Below are positions 8,294 through 16,932 of a stretch of DNA of 32,290 bases, piece after piece; positions within the stretch are counted from its first letter, which is position 1; each line of letters begins with the position of its first letter. A program made the position numbers and the translations under genes. The notes under the pieces are model-generated. The model searched no databases, was not told the DNA's origin, and saw only the letters and a list, made by a program, of their open reading frames with translations. Location of the stretch: the NCBI GenBank assembly GCA_020346325.1, contig CP070782.1, positions 4,976,590 through 5,008,879 on the forward strand. The letters run 5' to 3'. This DNA comes from Phycisphaerales bacterium (GTDB lineage Bacteria; Planctomycetota; Phycisphaerae; Sedimentisphaerales; Anaerobacaceae).

Positions 8294-9037
8294 GTGAAAC
8301 TTCAATGCAGTCAATCTGGCCTTGCCGGCTCGGCGTCAATCGCCGAGCCGGCAAGCTCGCTTGTGGCCGCCCAACCAGCACGTCGCTGGTGGTTAGTGAT
8401 CGAGACCGCGCTGGTCACCATCGCGGCACTGGCGGCCATCAAGGTGTTGAATGTCCAGCGGGCCCAGGCCATGCGCTGGGTTCTGATTCCGGGCATCTTG
8501 GTGGGAGCCGCGTTGATCCCCACCTGGATGGCCCGGCGTGAATTCCCACGTATCGGACTGAACCGCAACGACGCGAAACTGGCACTGGCCACGGTTGGCT
8601 GGGTCAGCGCCGTCGTCTTTCCCGTGGTCTTTCTCGGGCTCTGGATACTGACACGCATGGGTCAGCCGCTTCCCTTGCAACCGGCCCTCGCCAGGCAACA
8701 CGACTGGGCTGCGTGGCTGGTCTATCAGTTCCTGTATGTCGCAGTTGGCGAAGAAGTGTTCTTCCGCGGATACGTCCAGGCCAACATGACACGGTTCCTC
8801 GGCCACCGGCGCTGGCAATCTGAGGCAATCCGGCAGGCGCTTGTCCTGTCCCTCTCGGCCGCCTGCTTCGCCGCGGCCCACGTGATCGTTCAAGGCCGAA
8901 TGGTCTCTCTGCTGACCTTCCTGCCCGGCTTGCTCCTCGCCTGGCTGTTTCTGCGAACGCGCTCGCTGCTGGCTCCTATCCTCTTCCACGGACTGGCCAA
9001 CGTCACCTACGGCATCATGGCGCTGACATTAGCCTAG
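8294..9037 (+). CDS. CPBP-family glutamic intramembrane protease (myxosortase-like)
   Basis: This 247-residue membrane protein carries all three CPBP/CAAX (ABI, Rce1-like) motifs, counted from the GTG at 8294. They are Glu153-Glu154-x-x-x-Arg158 inside Gly-Glu-Glu-Val-Phe-Phe-Arg-Gly, Phe192-x-x-x-His196, and His232-x-x-x-Asn236. Several hydrophobic helices surround them. The family cleaves substrates within the membrane using a glutamate-activated water. Members paired with Cys-containing C-terminal signals are known as myxosortases (MrtX, MrtC, MrtJ and MrtS types). Here the gene begins only 7 bp after a protein with exactly such a tail, so it is probably that tail's dedicated processing enzyme and translationally coupled to it. 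A TTG at 8291 is an alternative start. AAGGG (8279-8283) is a weak ribosome binding site. A role in bacteriocin immunity or another substrate is possible but less likely here. Confidence 0.85.
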   Translation: MKLQCSQSGLAGSASIAEPASSLVAAQPARRWWLVIETALVTIAALAAIKVLNVQRAQAMRWVLIPGILVGAALIPTWMARREFPRIGLNRNDAKLALATVGWVSAVVFPVVFLGLWILTRMGQPLPLQPALARQHDWAAWLVYQFLYVAVGEEVFFRGYVQANMTRFLGHRRWQSEAIRQALVLSLSAACFAAAHVIVQGRMVSLLTFLPGLLLAWLFLRTRSLLAPILFHGLANVTYGIMALTLA

Positions 9038-9216
9038 TTCCTCGCGCCCCGATACTTATCAGACCTTGCCAGGCACCGCGGCGACACCGGTCCCATAAAA
9101 CGTAACGTCTGATATTGCCACCTGCCCCCTCAAATCCTCCATAGCAGTTGGACATGTCCGTATCAAGTGAACGCAGGCCCCGGACGATACAGTGGACAAG
9201 GTAAGGGTACGCATGA
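9038..9216. other. Spacer before the type II secretion operon
   Basis: These 179 bp separate the intramembrane protease from gspC. I find no well-spaced sigma70 promoter. A perfect 10-bp palindrome GGACATGTCC lies at 9150-9159. It could be an operator, or chance. It remains open whether gspC has its own promoter or is read through from the two genes upstream. Confidence 0.35.
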
Positions 9217-10116
9217 ATGAGAACGATAGCGATGAACGATAAACAAATGTCGAAGCTCTTCTGGGCGGTCAAAGGAACGCTCGTGGCCGTGCTGTTGTAC
9301 GTTGCCATCGAGGCCGTCATCACGCCCTTCCAGCGTGGCGCCGGGCTGAAGCCTAAGGCGGTTGCCGGCGGCGAACGACCGCTCGTGCAGACCCCGGTTG
9401 AGTCCCAGACCCAAACGCCTCCGGACTACACGGTCATTCTGGACAACGATGTCTTCGGCGGATCGGAGCAACCGGCCGAGACCGAGGCCACTTCCACCCC
9501 GACGGTGGCCGTCCCTACCCTGCCGTCGGCCGAGAAACTCGGGCTCAGGCTGCAGGGCGTGGTCGCCGGCGGCCCTCTGACCTCGCGGGCGATTATCCAG
9601 GATGTCAAGACGAAACAGACCATGCCCTATCGCATCGGTGACAGCGTGGCATCGGCCACGATCGAGTCCATCGAGTCTGATCGTGTGGTCCTGCTGCACC
9701 GCGGGCGAAAGGCCGTGCTTCAGATGCACGTCGTCACCTCGCCGGCCGGCCCGGCCGCCGCCGAGACTCAGGAAAAACCGGCCAGCGTTGCGAAGAAACC
9801 GGCAACCAGCGACCAGCAGCTCCCGCAACCCTCCGCCCGCTTGGGCTACGTGGAGGAAGTCTTTCGCAAGGCGACCATCGAACCGTATGTACAGGACGGT
9901 CAGACGGAAGGACTTAGAATCACCGGACTCGAAGCAACGCCGCTAACCAAGCTATTTGGCTTGAGAAACGGAGATATCGTGCAGAGTGTCAACGGGCAAA
10001 CCCTGAATAGCAAACAGAAAGCATTTCAGGTTCTCAAGAAGGCCCGAACGCAACCCAGGATCGACCTGAAACTGCTGCGCGATAGAGAAACAAAGGAACT
10101 GTCATTTGATCTCTAG
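9217..10116 (+). CDS. gspC: Type II secretion protein GspC
   Basis: This 299-residue protein is a single-pass inner-membrane protein with one N-terminal membrane segment (about residues 10-35). A homology-region domain follows (about 70-175): it opens with the Asn-Asp-Val-Phe-Gly segment typical of GspC/PulC and then carries Leu-Gly-Leu-x-Leu-x-Gly-Val-Val. After a Pro/Ala/Lys linker there is a C-terminal PDZ domain (about 205-299) with Leu-Phe-Gly-Leu-Arg-Asn-Gly-Asp and Ser-Val-Asn-Gly. GspC couples the inner-membrane platform to the secretin and helps recruit substrates. It is the first gene of the operon. ATGs at 9217 and 9232 are both possible. A nine-codon out-of-frame ATG frame at 9213-9242 overlaps both and could dampen initiation. 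The gene overlaps the gspD frame by 11 nt. Confidence 0.93.
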   Translation: MRTIAMNDKQMSKLFWAVKGTLVAVLLYVAIEAVITPFQRGAGLKPKAVAGGERPLVQTPVESQTQTPPDYTVILDNDVFGGSEQPAETEATSTPTVAVPTLPSAEKLGLRLQGVVAGGPLTSRAIIQDVKTKQTMPYRIGDSVASATIESIESDRVVLLHRGRKAVLQMHVVTSPAGPAAAETQEKPASVAKKPATSDQQLPQPSARLGYVEEVFRKATIEPYVQDGQTEGLRITGLEATPLTKLFGLRNGDIVQSVNGQTLNSKQKAFQVLKKARTQPRIDLKLLRDRETKELSFDL

Positions 10117-12451
10117 CAAGACGGAGAACACCTTGAAGACGAGATACAACAATATCCCGGCACGGCTTCGGCGTACGCACCATCTCTCAGTACGCAACGC
10201 CGTGCATCGGCTTGTGCAAATCGTCGCAGTGACGTGTGCTCTGGCCCTCAGCGGCTTCGGGTGCGGAGTCGAAACGAAAGCGGTCGACAGCAGCGACGTC
10301 TGTCCCATTCAACTACAGACGCGGCCCAGCTCGCCCAGCTCCTTCGCCGCAGCGACGGCTGCGGTTCGGCCGCCCGTGAACGCCGCGCGTCCGGAGATGT
10401 TCCAAGGCCAGTACACGAGTTTGCCACTCGGCGTCTCGGCCAATCTGGTCAGCTATGCCGAACCGCTGGCCCAGCCGCCGGCGCCGCGCTTGACACAGAG
10501 CGCAGAGTCACCCGCGCCGACGCCCGTGGCCCAGGAACGGACGCCCATTCCCCAGGAACCGTCCACGCCGGTCGAGTCGCAGCCGCCAGTAACTGCCACG
10601 GCCCAGCCGCCAGTCGTCCCGGCGCCCCATCCCGGACCCCCGGTCGTGATTCCGCCCGAGATGGCCGACGAGTTGGTTCAGATCAATTTCGAAGAGGTGG
10701 ATATCCGGACGGTTCTCAAGACGATCGGCGAAATAACGGGCATCAACTTCATCCTGGCCAAGAACGTCAGCGGGCCCGTGACGGTGATGTCACCGACACC
10801 GATTCCACTGAAGGAACTCTACGGCTTTCTTCAGCAGATTCTCGACGTGCACGGATATGCGACGATAGAAACTGACAACGCGGTAAAGATCGTCCCCAAA
10901 GAAGAGGCCAGCAAACGCAGTCTCCAGGTGCGAATCGGCGCCGACCCGGCGTTCATCCCGAAGAACGACGCCATGGTCACTCAGATCCTTCCGATCAAGT
11001 ACGCGGCGGCCACGGAGATCAGCGAAATCGTTCAATCGCTGTTGCCGGCTGGGGCTCAGATGACGGTGTATCCCAGGACGAAATCCATCATGGTTACCGA
11101 CATCTCGGCCAACATTCACCACATCGCGCAGATCATACAGCAGCTCGACGTGGAAGGCTCGCGTGAGAACGTCGTGCGCTTTCCCCTGCAATACGCTTCG
11201 GCCCAGGTGCTGAGCGAGCAGATTACGCGCATCCTCAGCGAAAACCAGGCTCCTGCACCGCAGGCCGGCCGCTCGCGCAGCGTCCCCTCAGTGGAAAATG
11301 GGCCTCAGGTCCTGCCTGATGAACGAACCAACTCACTGGTGGTCATGGCCGGCGAACAGGACATGGAGACCGTCCGCAGCCTGGTCGCACAACTTGACGT
11401 GGAACGGCCCACCGGCGTGGATAAGGTCCACGTGACGTATCTGAAGAATGCGGACGCCAACGATGTGGCTCCGGCCCTGGAAGCTGCGCTGGCGAGCATG
11501 AAGCTGACCGGTGTCATGGAGGCCGCCCCGCAAATCCAGGTGACCGCTGACGACAGCACCAACTCTCTAATCATCGTGGCGTCGCCGCAGGATTTCGAGA
11601 TGATCTCGGGCATCGTTGAGAAGCTCGACATCGTGCGCGAACAGGTTCTAGTCGAGATGAAATTTGTGGAGGTCACAGAAGAATCACTCACCGAGATCGG
11701 GGTCGACTGGGCCACCCTCGACGAAGCCGTGTCCGACAGTATCCGCGGCTTCGGCATGACCAACCTGGGCCCGCGCGTCGATTTCCTCAATGGCACGCTC
11801 GAAGGGCTTGCGGCGGGTTTCTGGAAAGCCACGGATGACGGCGTCAGCATCGGCGCCATTCTCCAGGCTTTGCAGCGAGACTCGGCCGTGAACATTCTCT
11901 CCACGCCTCACATCGTAACATCGAACCACCGTACCGCCCGGATCGTGGTCGGAGAGAACATCCCCTACGTCGCGCAATCCCGGATCACGGAGGGCTTTGA
12001 CTCACTGAACTCAACGAATATCAAGACCTACGAATACAAAGACGTCGGCATCACCTTGGAGGTGACCCCTCACATCAGCCAGAGCGGCTTGATCCGCCTC
12101 GAGGTCGATAGCGAGTTCACCAAGCTGCTGGAGAGTATCCAGACCGGATCGCTCGATACACCCACCACGGCCAAACGCGAGGCGCAGACGCACGTGACCA
12201 TGCAGAGCGGCGCCACCGTGGTGATCGGCGGGCTGATCCGTGATGATACCAGCCGCATCGAGGACAAGGTACCCTTGTTCGGTGATCTGCCCCTCGTCGG
12301 TGCCCTCTTCAAGATGCAGAAGGACGTCGTGCAGAAAACCAATTTGCTCATCTTCATCACGCCGCACGTGATGACGGATCAGCAGCAACAACAAGAACTG
12401 ACCCGGGCAAAGAAAGAACAGATGCCGGCCTTTCTGAGAGAGGATCGCTGA
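10106..12451 (+). CDS. gspD: Type II secretion outer-membrane secretin GspD
   Basis: The 781-residue product forms the outer-membrane channel. After a signal sequence and a long Pro/Ala/Gln-rich linker (about 60-185) come the N0 domain (about 190-270, with Gln-Ile-Asn-Phe-Glu-x-x-Asp-Ile) and N1-N3 KH-like repeats, each with an Asp-Glu-Arg-Thr-Asn-Ser-Leu or similar strand. The C-terminal secretin barrel has Ser-Thr-Pro-His-Ile, Val-Gly-x-x-Ile-Pro-Tyr, and the closing Val-Pro-x-Phe-Gly-Asp-Leu-Pro-x-Val-Gly motif. The start codon is unusual: TTG at 10106 with AAAGGAA 7 nt upstream, or TTG at 10133 with GGAGA 5 nt upstream. Both are in frame. The hydrophobic N-terminal segment ends Ser-Gly-Phe-Gly-Cys, near but not matching a lipobox, so pilotin-independent lipidation is uncertain. 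The linker before N0 is longer than in enterobacterial GspD. Confidence 0.95.
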   Translation: MISSKTENTLKTRYNNIPARLRRTHHLSVRNAVHRLVQIVAVTCALALSGFGCGVETKAVDSSDVCPIQLQTRPSSPSSFAAATAAVRPPVNAARPEMFQGQYTSLPLGVSANLVSYAEPLAQPPAPRLTQSAESPAPTPVAQERTPIPQEPSTPVESQPPVTATAQPPVVPAPHPGPPVVIPPEMADELVQINFEEVDIRTVLKTIGEITGINFILAKNVSGPVTVMSPTPIPLKELYGFLQQILDVHGYATIETDNAVKIVPKEEASKRSLQVRIGADPAFIPKNDAMVTQILPIKYAAATEISEIVQSLLPAGAQMTVYPRTKSIMVTDISANIHHIAQIIQQLDVEGSRENVVRFPLQYASAQVLSEQITRILSENQAPAPQAGRSRSVPSVENGPQVLPDERTNSLVVMAGEQDMETVRSLVAQLDVERPTGVDKVHVTYLKNADANDVAPALEAALASMKLTGVMEAAPQIQVTADDSTNSLIIVASPQDFEMISGIVEKLDIVREQVLVEMKFVEVTEESLTEIGVDWATLDEAVSDSIRGFGMTNLGPRVDFLNGTLEGLAAGFWKATDDGVSIGAILQALQRDSAVNILSTPHIVTSNHRTARIVVGENIPYVAQSRITEGFDSLNSTNIKTYEYKDVGITLEVTPHISQSGLIRLEVDSEFTKLLESIQTGSLDTPTTAKREAQTHVTMQSGATVVIGGLIRDDTSRIEDKVPLFGDLPLVGALFKMQKDVVQKTNLLIFITPHVMTDQQQQQELTRAKKEQMPAFLREDR

Positions 12452-12508
12452 CCTGGCGGCAATCCGTCCCAGCGTATTCTTGTCGCAGGCGCGCGAGGAG
12501 GTTCATTG

Positions 12509-14110
12509 GTGAACGTAGCTCAAACAAAACGAACAGAAGGTCAGCAACTCTGGAAGATTGCTCCGGAGCAGTTGGATCCGAGCATCGTGCAGAAACTGCC
12601 GCTGGAGTTTCTCAAGAAGCAATGCGCCATTCCGATTGTGTTGGAAGGTGGCCGAACCGCGATCGCGCTGGCAGACCTGTTAAACGTGGAGGCCTATGAC
12701 GCCATCGTCAGTATCCTGGGCCAGCCCTGCCCGCGCGTCCGGTGCCCTGCTCCTGAAATCGAGAGCGCGATCAGTCAATGCTACTACCACGCCAGCGAAC
12801 AGGAAAAGCAATCCGGCGCCGACGAGCGGGCTGCGACCAGCGAGGCCAACGCTGCGGCTACGACGTCTGTACAGACGCACGCCGAGGACCTGCTGAACAT
12901 CGCCAGCAAGGCTCCCGCGATCAAACTGGTCAACAAAATCCTGTTCGAAGCGGTCCACAGCCGAGCCAGTGACATCCATATCGAGCCGTACGAAACCGAA
13001 GTCACGGTCCGCTTCCGCGTCGATGGTGTCCTGCACAACGTTCTGGGCCTTCCGAAACACCAGGCCAGTTCGCTGCTGTCGCGGCTGAAGATCATGGCAA
13101 ATCTCAACATAGCCGAGCATCGCCTCCCGCAGGATGGCCAGAGCCGTGTGCGAATCGGCGACGAACTGGTCGACATTCGCGTCTCCGTAATCCCCACCGC
13201 CGGCGGGGAGCGCGTCGTGCTGCGCTTGCTCGACAAGGGGCGCGGGCAACTCGGGCTCCAGGATATCGGGTTCGGGCCGCAAACTCTGAGTACGTTTCGG
13301 GACCTCATCGGCGTGTCGCACGGGATCATCCTGTTGACCGGTCCCACCGGCAGCGGCAAGACCACGACACTCTATGCGGCTCTGAACGAACTCAACAGCG
13401 AAGAGCGAAACATTCTCACCGTGGAAGATCCGGTCGAATACCAGCTCCCCGGCATTGGCCAGATGCAGATCAAGTCCAAGATCAATCTGACCTTTGCCAA
13501 TTGCCTGCGTCACATTCTCCGACAGGACCCGGACGTGATCATGATCGGGGAAATCCGTGACCGCGAGACGGCCGAAATTGCCATCCAGGCTTCCCTGACC
13601 GGCCATCTCGTGTTGAGCACCTTGCACACGAACGATGCCCCCTCGGCAGTCACGCGACTGACGGAGATGGGGATCGAACCGTATCTGATCTCGTCGTCGG
13701 TGATCGGGGTCATGGCCCAGCGACTCCTGCGAGTCATCTGTCCGGAGTGCAAGCGACCTCATCAGCCGCGAGACCTCAACGCGGTCGAGGCCGAACTGCG
13801 CAAACTTCAAAGCGGCGCTCTTGAGCTCTATCACGGGGCGGGCTGCGAAGCCTGCCTGAACACCGGATACACGGGCCGAACCGCCATTTTCGAACTCCTG
13901 GTCATGGATGATGAAATCAAAGACCTCGTCATCCAACGCCGTGGGGCGCACATCATCAAACAGGCGGCACTGGCCAAAGGGATGACCACCTTGCGTGAGG
14001 ACGGCCTGCGCCGAGTTCTGGCGGGGGTGACCACCCTCGAGGAGGTCTATCGTGTCACCCAGGACAGCGTCAAATCGAATGCGGGGGTAAGCGAACGTGC
14101 CGACTGTTGA
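12509..14110 (+). CDS. gspE: Type II secretion ATPase GspE
   Basis: The GTG at 12509 is preferred, with GAGGAGG (12495-12501) 7 nt upstream. TTG at 12506 is the alternative. The 533-residue protein powers pseudopilus assembly from the cytoplasm. It has an N-terminal MshEN-like domain (about 10-105), a variable Ala/Glu linker, an N2 domain, and the RecA-like core. The core carries Walker A Gly-Pro-Thr-Gly-Ser-Gly-Lys-Thr-Thr (about 278), an Asp box (Val-Glu-Asp-Pro-Val-Glu), Walker B with Asp-Val-Ile-Met-Ile-Gly-Glu-Ile-Arg-Asp (about 342), and a His box Leu-Ser-Thr-Leu-His-Thr-Asn-Asp. The C-terminal CxxC-x31-CxxC zinc knuckle is characteristic of GspE/PilB ATPases and absent from retraction ATPases (PilT). 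It lies 57 nt after gspD and overlaps gspF by 14 nt. Confidence 0.95.
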   Translation: MNVAQTKRTEGQQLWKIAPEQLDPSIVQKLPLEFLKKQCAIPIVLEGGRTAIALADLLNVEAYDAIVSILGQPCPRVRCPAPEIESAISQCYYHASEQEKQSGADERAATSEANAAATTSVQTHAEDLLNIASKAPAIKLVNKILFEAVHSRASDIHIEPYETEVTVRFRVDGVLHNVLGLPKHQASSLLSRLKIMANLNIAEHRLPQDGQSRVRIGDELVDIRVSVIPTAGGERVVLRLLDKGRGQLGLQDIGFGPQTLSTFRDLIGVSHGIILLTGPTGSGKTTTLYAALNELNSEERNILTVEDPVEYQLPGIGQMQIKSKINLTFANCLRHILRQDPDVIMIGEIRDRETAEIAIQASLTGHLVLSTLHTNDAPSAVTRLTEMGIEPYLISSSVIGVMAQRLLRVICPECKRPHQPRDLNAVEAELRKLQSGALELYHGAGCEACLNTGYTGRTAIFELLVMDDEIKDLVIQRRGAHIIKQAALAKGMTTLREDGLRRVLAGVTTLEEVYRVTQDSVKSNAGVSERADC

Positions 14111-15281
14111 ACCACAGATACTGACTGAGACGCCGGGCGCGAGCTCGCAACGGCGATCAGACGACCACCTCGGTGCTGCGAATCAGGCGCCGGGCATGGA
14201 GTTGCTGCGGCGGGTGAACACCCGGGATCTCAGCAGGTTGGCACGTCAGTTGTCCACCTTGCTGCACGCCGGCATGCCCCTGGTACCGGCGTTGTCGGCG
14301 CTCATCGAGCAGATGCAGTGTCCGACGAAGCATCGGGCGGTGCGCTGGGGACAGACGACCAGCCCGTTGGCTCAGATCGTCGAAGGCGTACGGGATGACG
14401 TCAACGCGGGCAGCACCCTGGCGGAGGCCTTCGGCCGACACCCAAGCCTGTTTTCACCGCTGTTCATCAACATGATTGCCGCGGGCGAGGCCAGCGGGAC
14501 GCTCGAAATCGTCCTGGGCCGACTCGCCGACATCCTGGAGAAGCGCGTCCAACTGACCGGCAAGGTCAAATCAGCCGTGGCCTATCCGGTGATGATGGCC
14601 ATCGTCGCAACCGGCGTCGTGGTATTTTTGCTGTCCTTTGTGGTGCCCAGTATCACGGAACTGTTCGTGAAGATGAACCAGGAGCTGCCCTGGCCGACCC
14701 GGTTGCTGATCGGCATCAGTGGCTTCGTTAAAACGTATATCGTTCTTATCCTCGTTATTGTCTGCGGAGCGGTGGCCGGAGCCGTGGCCCTGACCAAAAC
14801 GCATGACGGTCGATCGTGGCTGGATCGCATCAAGCTGCGTCTTCCTCTATTCGGCCCCTTGTTCTTCCGGCTCGAAGTGGCCCGGCTGACTCGCACACTG
14901 GGGACGCTGATGAAGAGCGGCATTCCGGTCATCGCGGCCCTGGAGATCAGCCGGCGCGTCAGCCAGAACAGCGTCATCACCAAGGCCGCCGAAACCATCG
15001 CGGAACTGGTCCACAAAGGCCAGACCATAGCCGACGCGGTGAAGACGACGGGGCTGTTTCCGCCCGTGATCTTCCACGTGATTGCGACCGGGCAAATGAC
15101 CGGCAACATCGAAGACGGGTTGATTGACATCGCTGAGATGTATGACGGTGAAGTCGAAACGACGGTGCGGACCCTGACCTCCCTGTTGGAACCGTTGATC
15201 CTGCTCCTAATGGGCGGCGTCGTGGGTTTCATCGTGCTGGCCATTCTGCTGCCCATATTTGAAATCAACCAAACATTGTAG
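14097..15281 (+). CDS. gspF: Type II secretion inner-membrane platform protein GspF
   Basis: The 394-residue product is a polytopic inner-membrane protein with two T2SSF domains (about 65-190 and 270-390) and three membrane helices: near 165-190, 215-235, and at the extreme C-terminus ending in Leu-Pro-Ile-Phe-Glu-Ile-Asn-Gln. Family hallmarks include Leu-Ser-Thr-Leu-Leu-x-Ala-Gly-Met-Pro-Leu, its counterpart Leu-Gly-Thr-Leu-Met-Lys-Ser-Gly-Ile-Pro-Val, and Ala-Ala-Gly-Glu-Ala-Ser-Gly/Ala-Thr-Gly-Gln-Met-Thr-Gly. GspF works with GspE, L and M to drive pseudopilin assembly. It starts with a GTG whose ribosome binding site lies inside gspE, so the two genes are translationally coupled. Confidence 0.94.
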   Translation: MPTVEPQILTETPGASSQRRSDDHLGAANQAPGMELLRRVNTRDLSRLARQLSTLLHAGMPLVPALSALIEQMQCPTKHRAVRWGQTTSPLAQIVEGVRDDVNAGSTLAEAFGRHPSLFSPLFINMIAAGEASGTLEIVLGRLADILEKRVQLTGKVKSAVAYPVMMAIVATGVVVFLLSFVVPSITELFVKMNQELPWPTRLLIGISGFVKTYIVLILVIVCGAVAGAVALTKTHDGRSWLDRIKLRLPLFGPLFFRLEVARLTRTLGTLMKSGIPVIAALEISRRVSQNSVITKAAETIAELVHKGQTIADAVKTTGLFPPVIFHVIATGQMTGNIEDGLIDIAEMYDGEVETTVRTLTSLLEPLILLLMGGVVGFIVLAILLPIFEINQTL

Positions 15282-15291
15282 GGGACAAGAT

Positions 15292-15741
15292 ATGATGAAG
15301 ACCCAGTATTGTCATGCTACTCGAAGAACAGGCGGTTTCACGCTGATCGAACTGATGATCGTCGTGGTGATTCTGGGCCTGCTGGCCACCATCATCATGC
15401 CGAAGATCCTGGGCCGTCCGGAACAGGCTCGTCGGACCACGGCCAAGGCGGAGATACGAAGCATCCAGCAGGCACTGGCCCTGTTCAAGACCGACACCGG
15501 GCGCTTCCCCACGACCGCCGAGGGCCTGCAGGCTCTCGTCATCGATCCGGGCATCAAGAACTACTGTCGCGACGGATATCTGGAGTCCATCCCGACCGAT
15601 CCGTGGGGCCGCCCGTATATCTACATCTGCCCGGGATTGCACGGTAGCGACTATGATCTTGAATCCTTCGGCAAAGACGGGGAAGACGGCGGAGTAGATG
15701 ATGACGCCGATATCGAGAGCTGGAAGCTCGAGGATGAATAG
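15292..15741 (+). CDS. gspG: Major pseudopilin GspG
   Basis: The ATG at 15292 is chosen because AGGGGA sits 6 nt upstream. It gives a 149-residue prepilin with a short basic leader and the cleavage site Gly15|Phe16-Thr-Leu-Ile-Glu20, followed by a hydrophobic helix. The T2SSG domain shows the Phe-Pro-Thr-Thr-x-Glu-Gly-Leu-Gln-Ala-Leu loop and Asp-Pro-Trp-Gly-x-Pro-Tyr. It ends in an acidic loop with Phe-Gly-x-Asp-Gly and several Asp residues, the calcium site known in GspG. This is the main subunit of the piston. It follows gspF by 10 nt, and no gspH lies between it and gspI. Confidence 0.95.
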   Translation: MMKTQYCHATRRTGGFTLIELMIVVVILGLLATIIMPKILGRPEQARRTTAKAEIRSIQQALALFKTDTGRFPTTAEGLQALVIDPGIKNYCRDGYLESIPTDPWGRPYIYICPGLHGSDYDLESFGKDGEDGGVDDDADIESWKLEDE

Positions 15742-15776
15742 CCAGACGCCGTTCGGTGTAGACAGGTGCGTGGGAA

Positions 15777-16190
15777 ATGAAGGATCGGCGGACGACAACA
15801 CGGTCGGCTTTCACGCTCATTGAAGTCCTCGTGGCACTGGCTGTTGCAGCCATCGGCCTGCTGGGCCTGCTGCGACTCCATCTGATCAGTTTGGCCTCGA
15901 TCGATGCGGCCCAGGCCATGACCCAGGCAGTCTTCATCGCCCAGGAGAAGATGGCCGAGACCTCAGCCGGCGGTTATCCCCAACAGGGAACGAAGACAGG
16001 CACGACCGAACGCAACGGTCAGCGCTTCGCCTGGCGGGTCGAGGTCACCGAGGCCCGAGCCCACAACACCGGCACTTTCACGCTGAAAGGTTTGCGCCTG
16101 GTCCGGGCGTTCGTCACCTGGCAACACGGCCGGGGGCAGAAGAACATCGAGATGACCACGTACATCGCGGATAGTCGAATCCATGAATAG
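15777..16190 (+). CDS. gspI: Minor pseudopilin GspI
   Basis: This 137-residue prepilin has a short Arg/Thr-rich leader and the sequence Ser-Ala11|Phe12-Thr-Leu-Ile-Glu16, then a hydrophobic helix. The residue before the cleavage point is Ala instead of the usual Gly. Some prepilin peptidases tolerate Ala there, so the protein is probably still processed. The C-terminal part matches the GspI fold (Arg-Phe-Ala-Trp-Arg-Val-Glu-Val strand, then a basic strand with Val-Thr-Trp). GspI nucleates the I-J-K tip. It overlaps gspJ by 8 nt. Confidence 0.9.
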   Translation: MKDRRTTTRSAFTLIEVLVALAVAAIGLLGLLRLHLISLASIDAAQAMTQAVFIAQEKMAETSAGGYPQQGTKTGTTERNGQRFAWRVEVTEARAHNTGTFTLKGLRLVRAFVTWQHGRGQKNIEMTTYIADSRIHE

Positions 16191-16932
16191 AAACCGGAAC
16201 AACACGGGCTTCACACTGATCGAGATGCTGATCGCTCTGGCCATGATGGCCATGATCGTATCGATGGTCTATGGGAGCTACGCCGCGACATCACAATCGG
16301 TGGAGGCCTGCGACAGCCGGTTGATGTACTCGGAGCGAGCGTCCCTGGTGCTTCGTCTCATGGCGCGACAGATCCGCTGCGCGTATGCTCCCGCGGCGGA
16401 TCCCAATAGCTACATTTCGGCGGCTGCCGGCAACGACACCCAATCCCAGGCCGACTCCGCGCGGCCCAGCCAGGTCCAAACCGAACGGCTGCGCCCCGTC
16501 TTTCAAGGAGGTGCGCAACACCGACACGGAGAGTTGTTGAGTTTCGCGACCACGACGGGCCTAACCGGCGGACTGGACGGACCGCGGGGCCTGTCTCAGA
16601 TACGATATCGACTCGACTCGATCACCAACACACTCTGGCTCGACTGCGGGCCTCGTATGGATCGACTCAGCCACGCCAGCTTCGTCCAGGAAGGACATCC
16701 CGTACTGGACCACGTGGTCGCGGTGGATGTCGCGTTTCATGACGGTCAACGGTGGTTGACGAAATGGACAGGCACGAAAAGTCGAGAGTTGCCACATGCC
16801 GTACGTATTGACTTGAGTCTCCTCGATGAGGCGGGACGATCATATCACTTCGGCACGACGGTGCGCACCTTTACCCGGGCAGCCGGCACGCTGATGGCCA
16901 CGAACCAGATGAGCAGGGAGCACAAGCGATGA
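16183..16932 (+). CDS. gspJ: Minor pseudopilin GspJ
   Basis: The 249-residue prepilin has the cleavage site Gly9|Phe10-Thr-Leu-Ile-Glu14 and a hydrophobic helix rich in Ala and Met. A larger soluble domain follows, with a Gln-Ile-Arg-Cys-Ala-Tyr segment and an Ile-Arg-Tyr-Arg-Leu-Asp strand. GspJ joins GspI and GspK in the pseudopilus tip. Gene order, the overlap with gspI (8 nt) and with gspK (4 nt, ATGA) confirm the assignment. At about 240 mature residues it is longer than the enterobacterial protein, mainly from a Ser/Gln-rich loop near residues 75-110. Confidence 0.9.
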   Translation: MNRNRNNTGFTLIEMLIALAMMAMIVSMVYGSYAATSQSVEACDSRLMYSERASLVLRLMARQIRCAYAPAADPNSYISAAAGNDTQSQADSARPSQVQTERLRPVFQGGAQHRHGELLSFATTTGLTGGLDGPRGLSQIRYRLDSITNTLWLDCGPRMDRLSHASFVQEGHPVLDHVVAVDVAFHDGQRWLTKWTGTKSRELPHAVRIDLSLLDEAGRSYHFGTTVRTFTRAAGTLMATNQMSREHKR

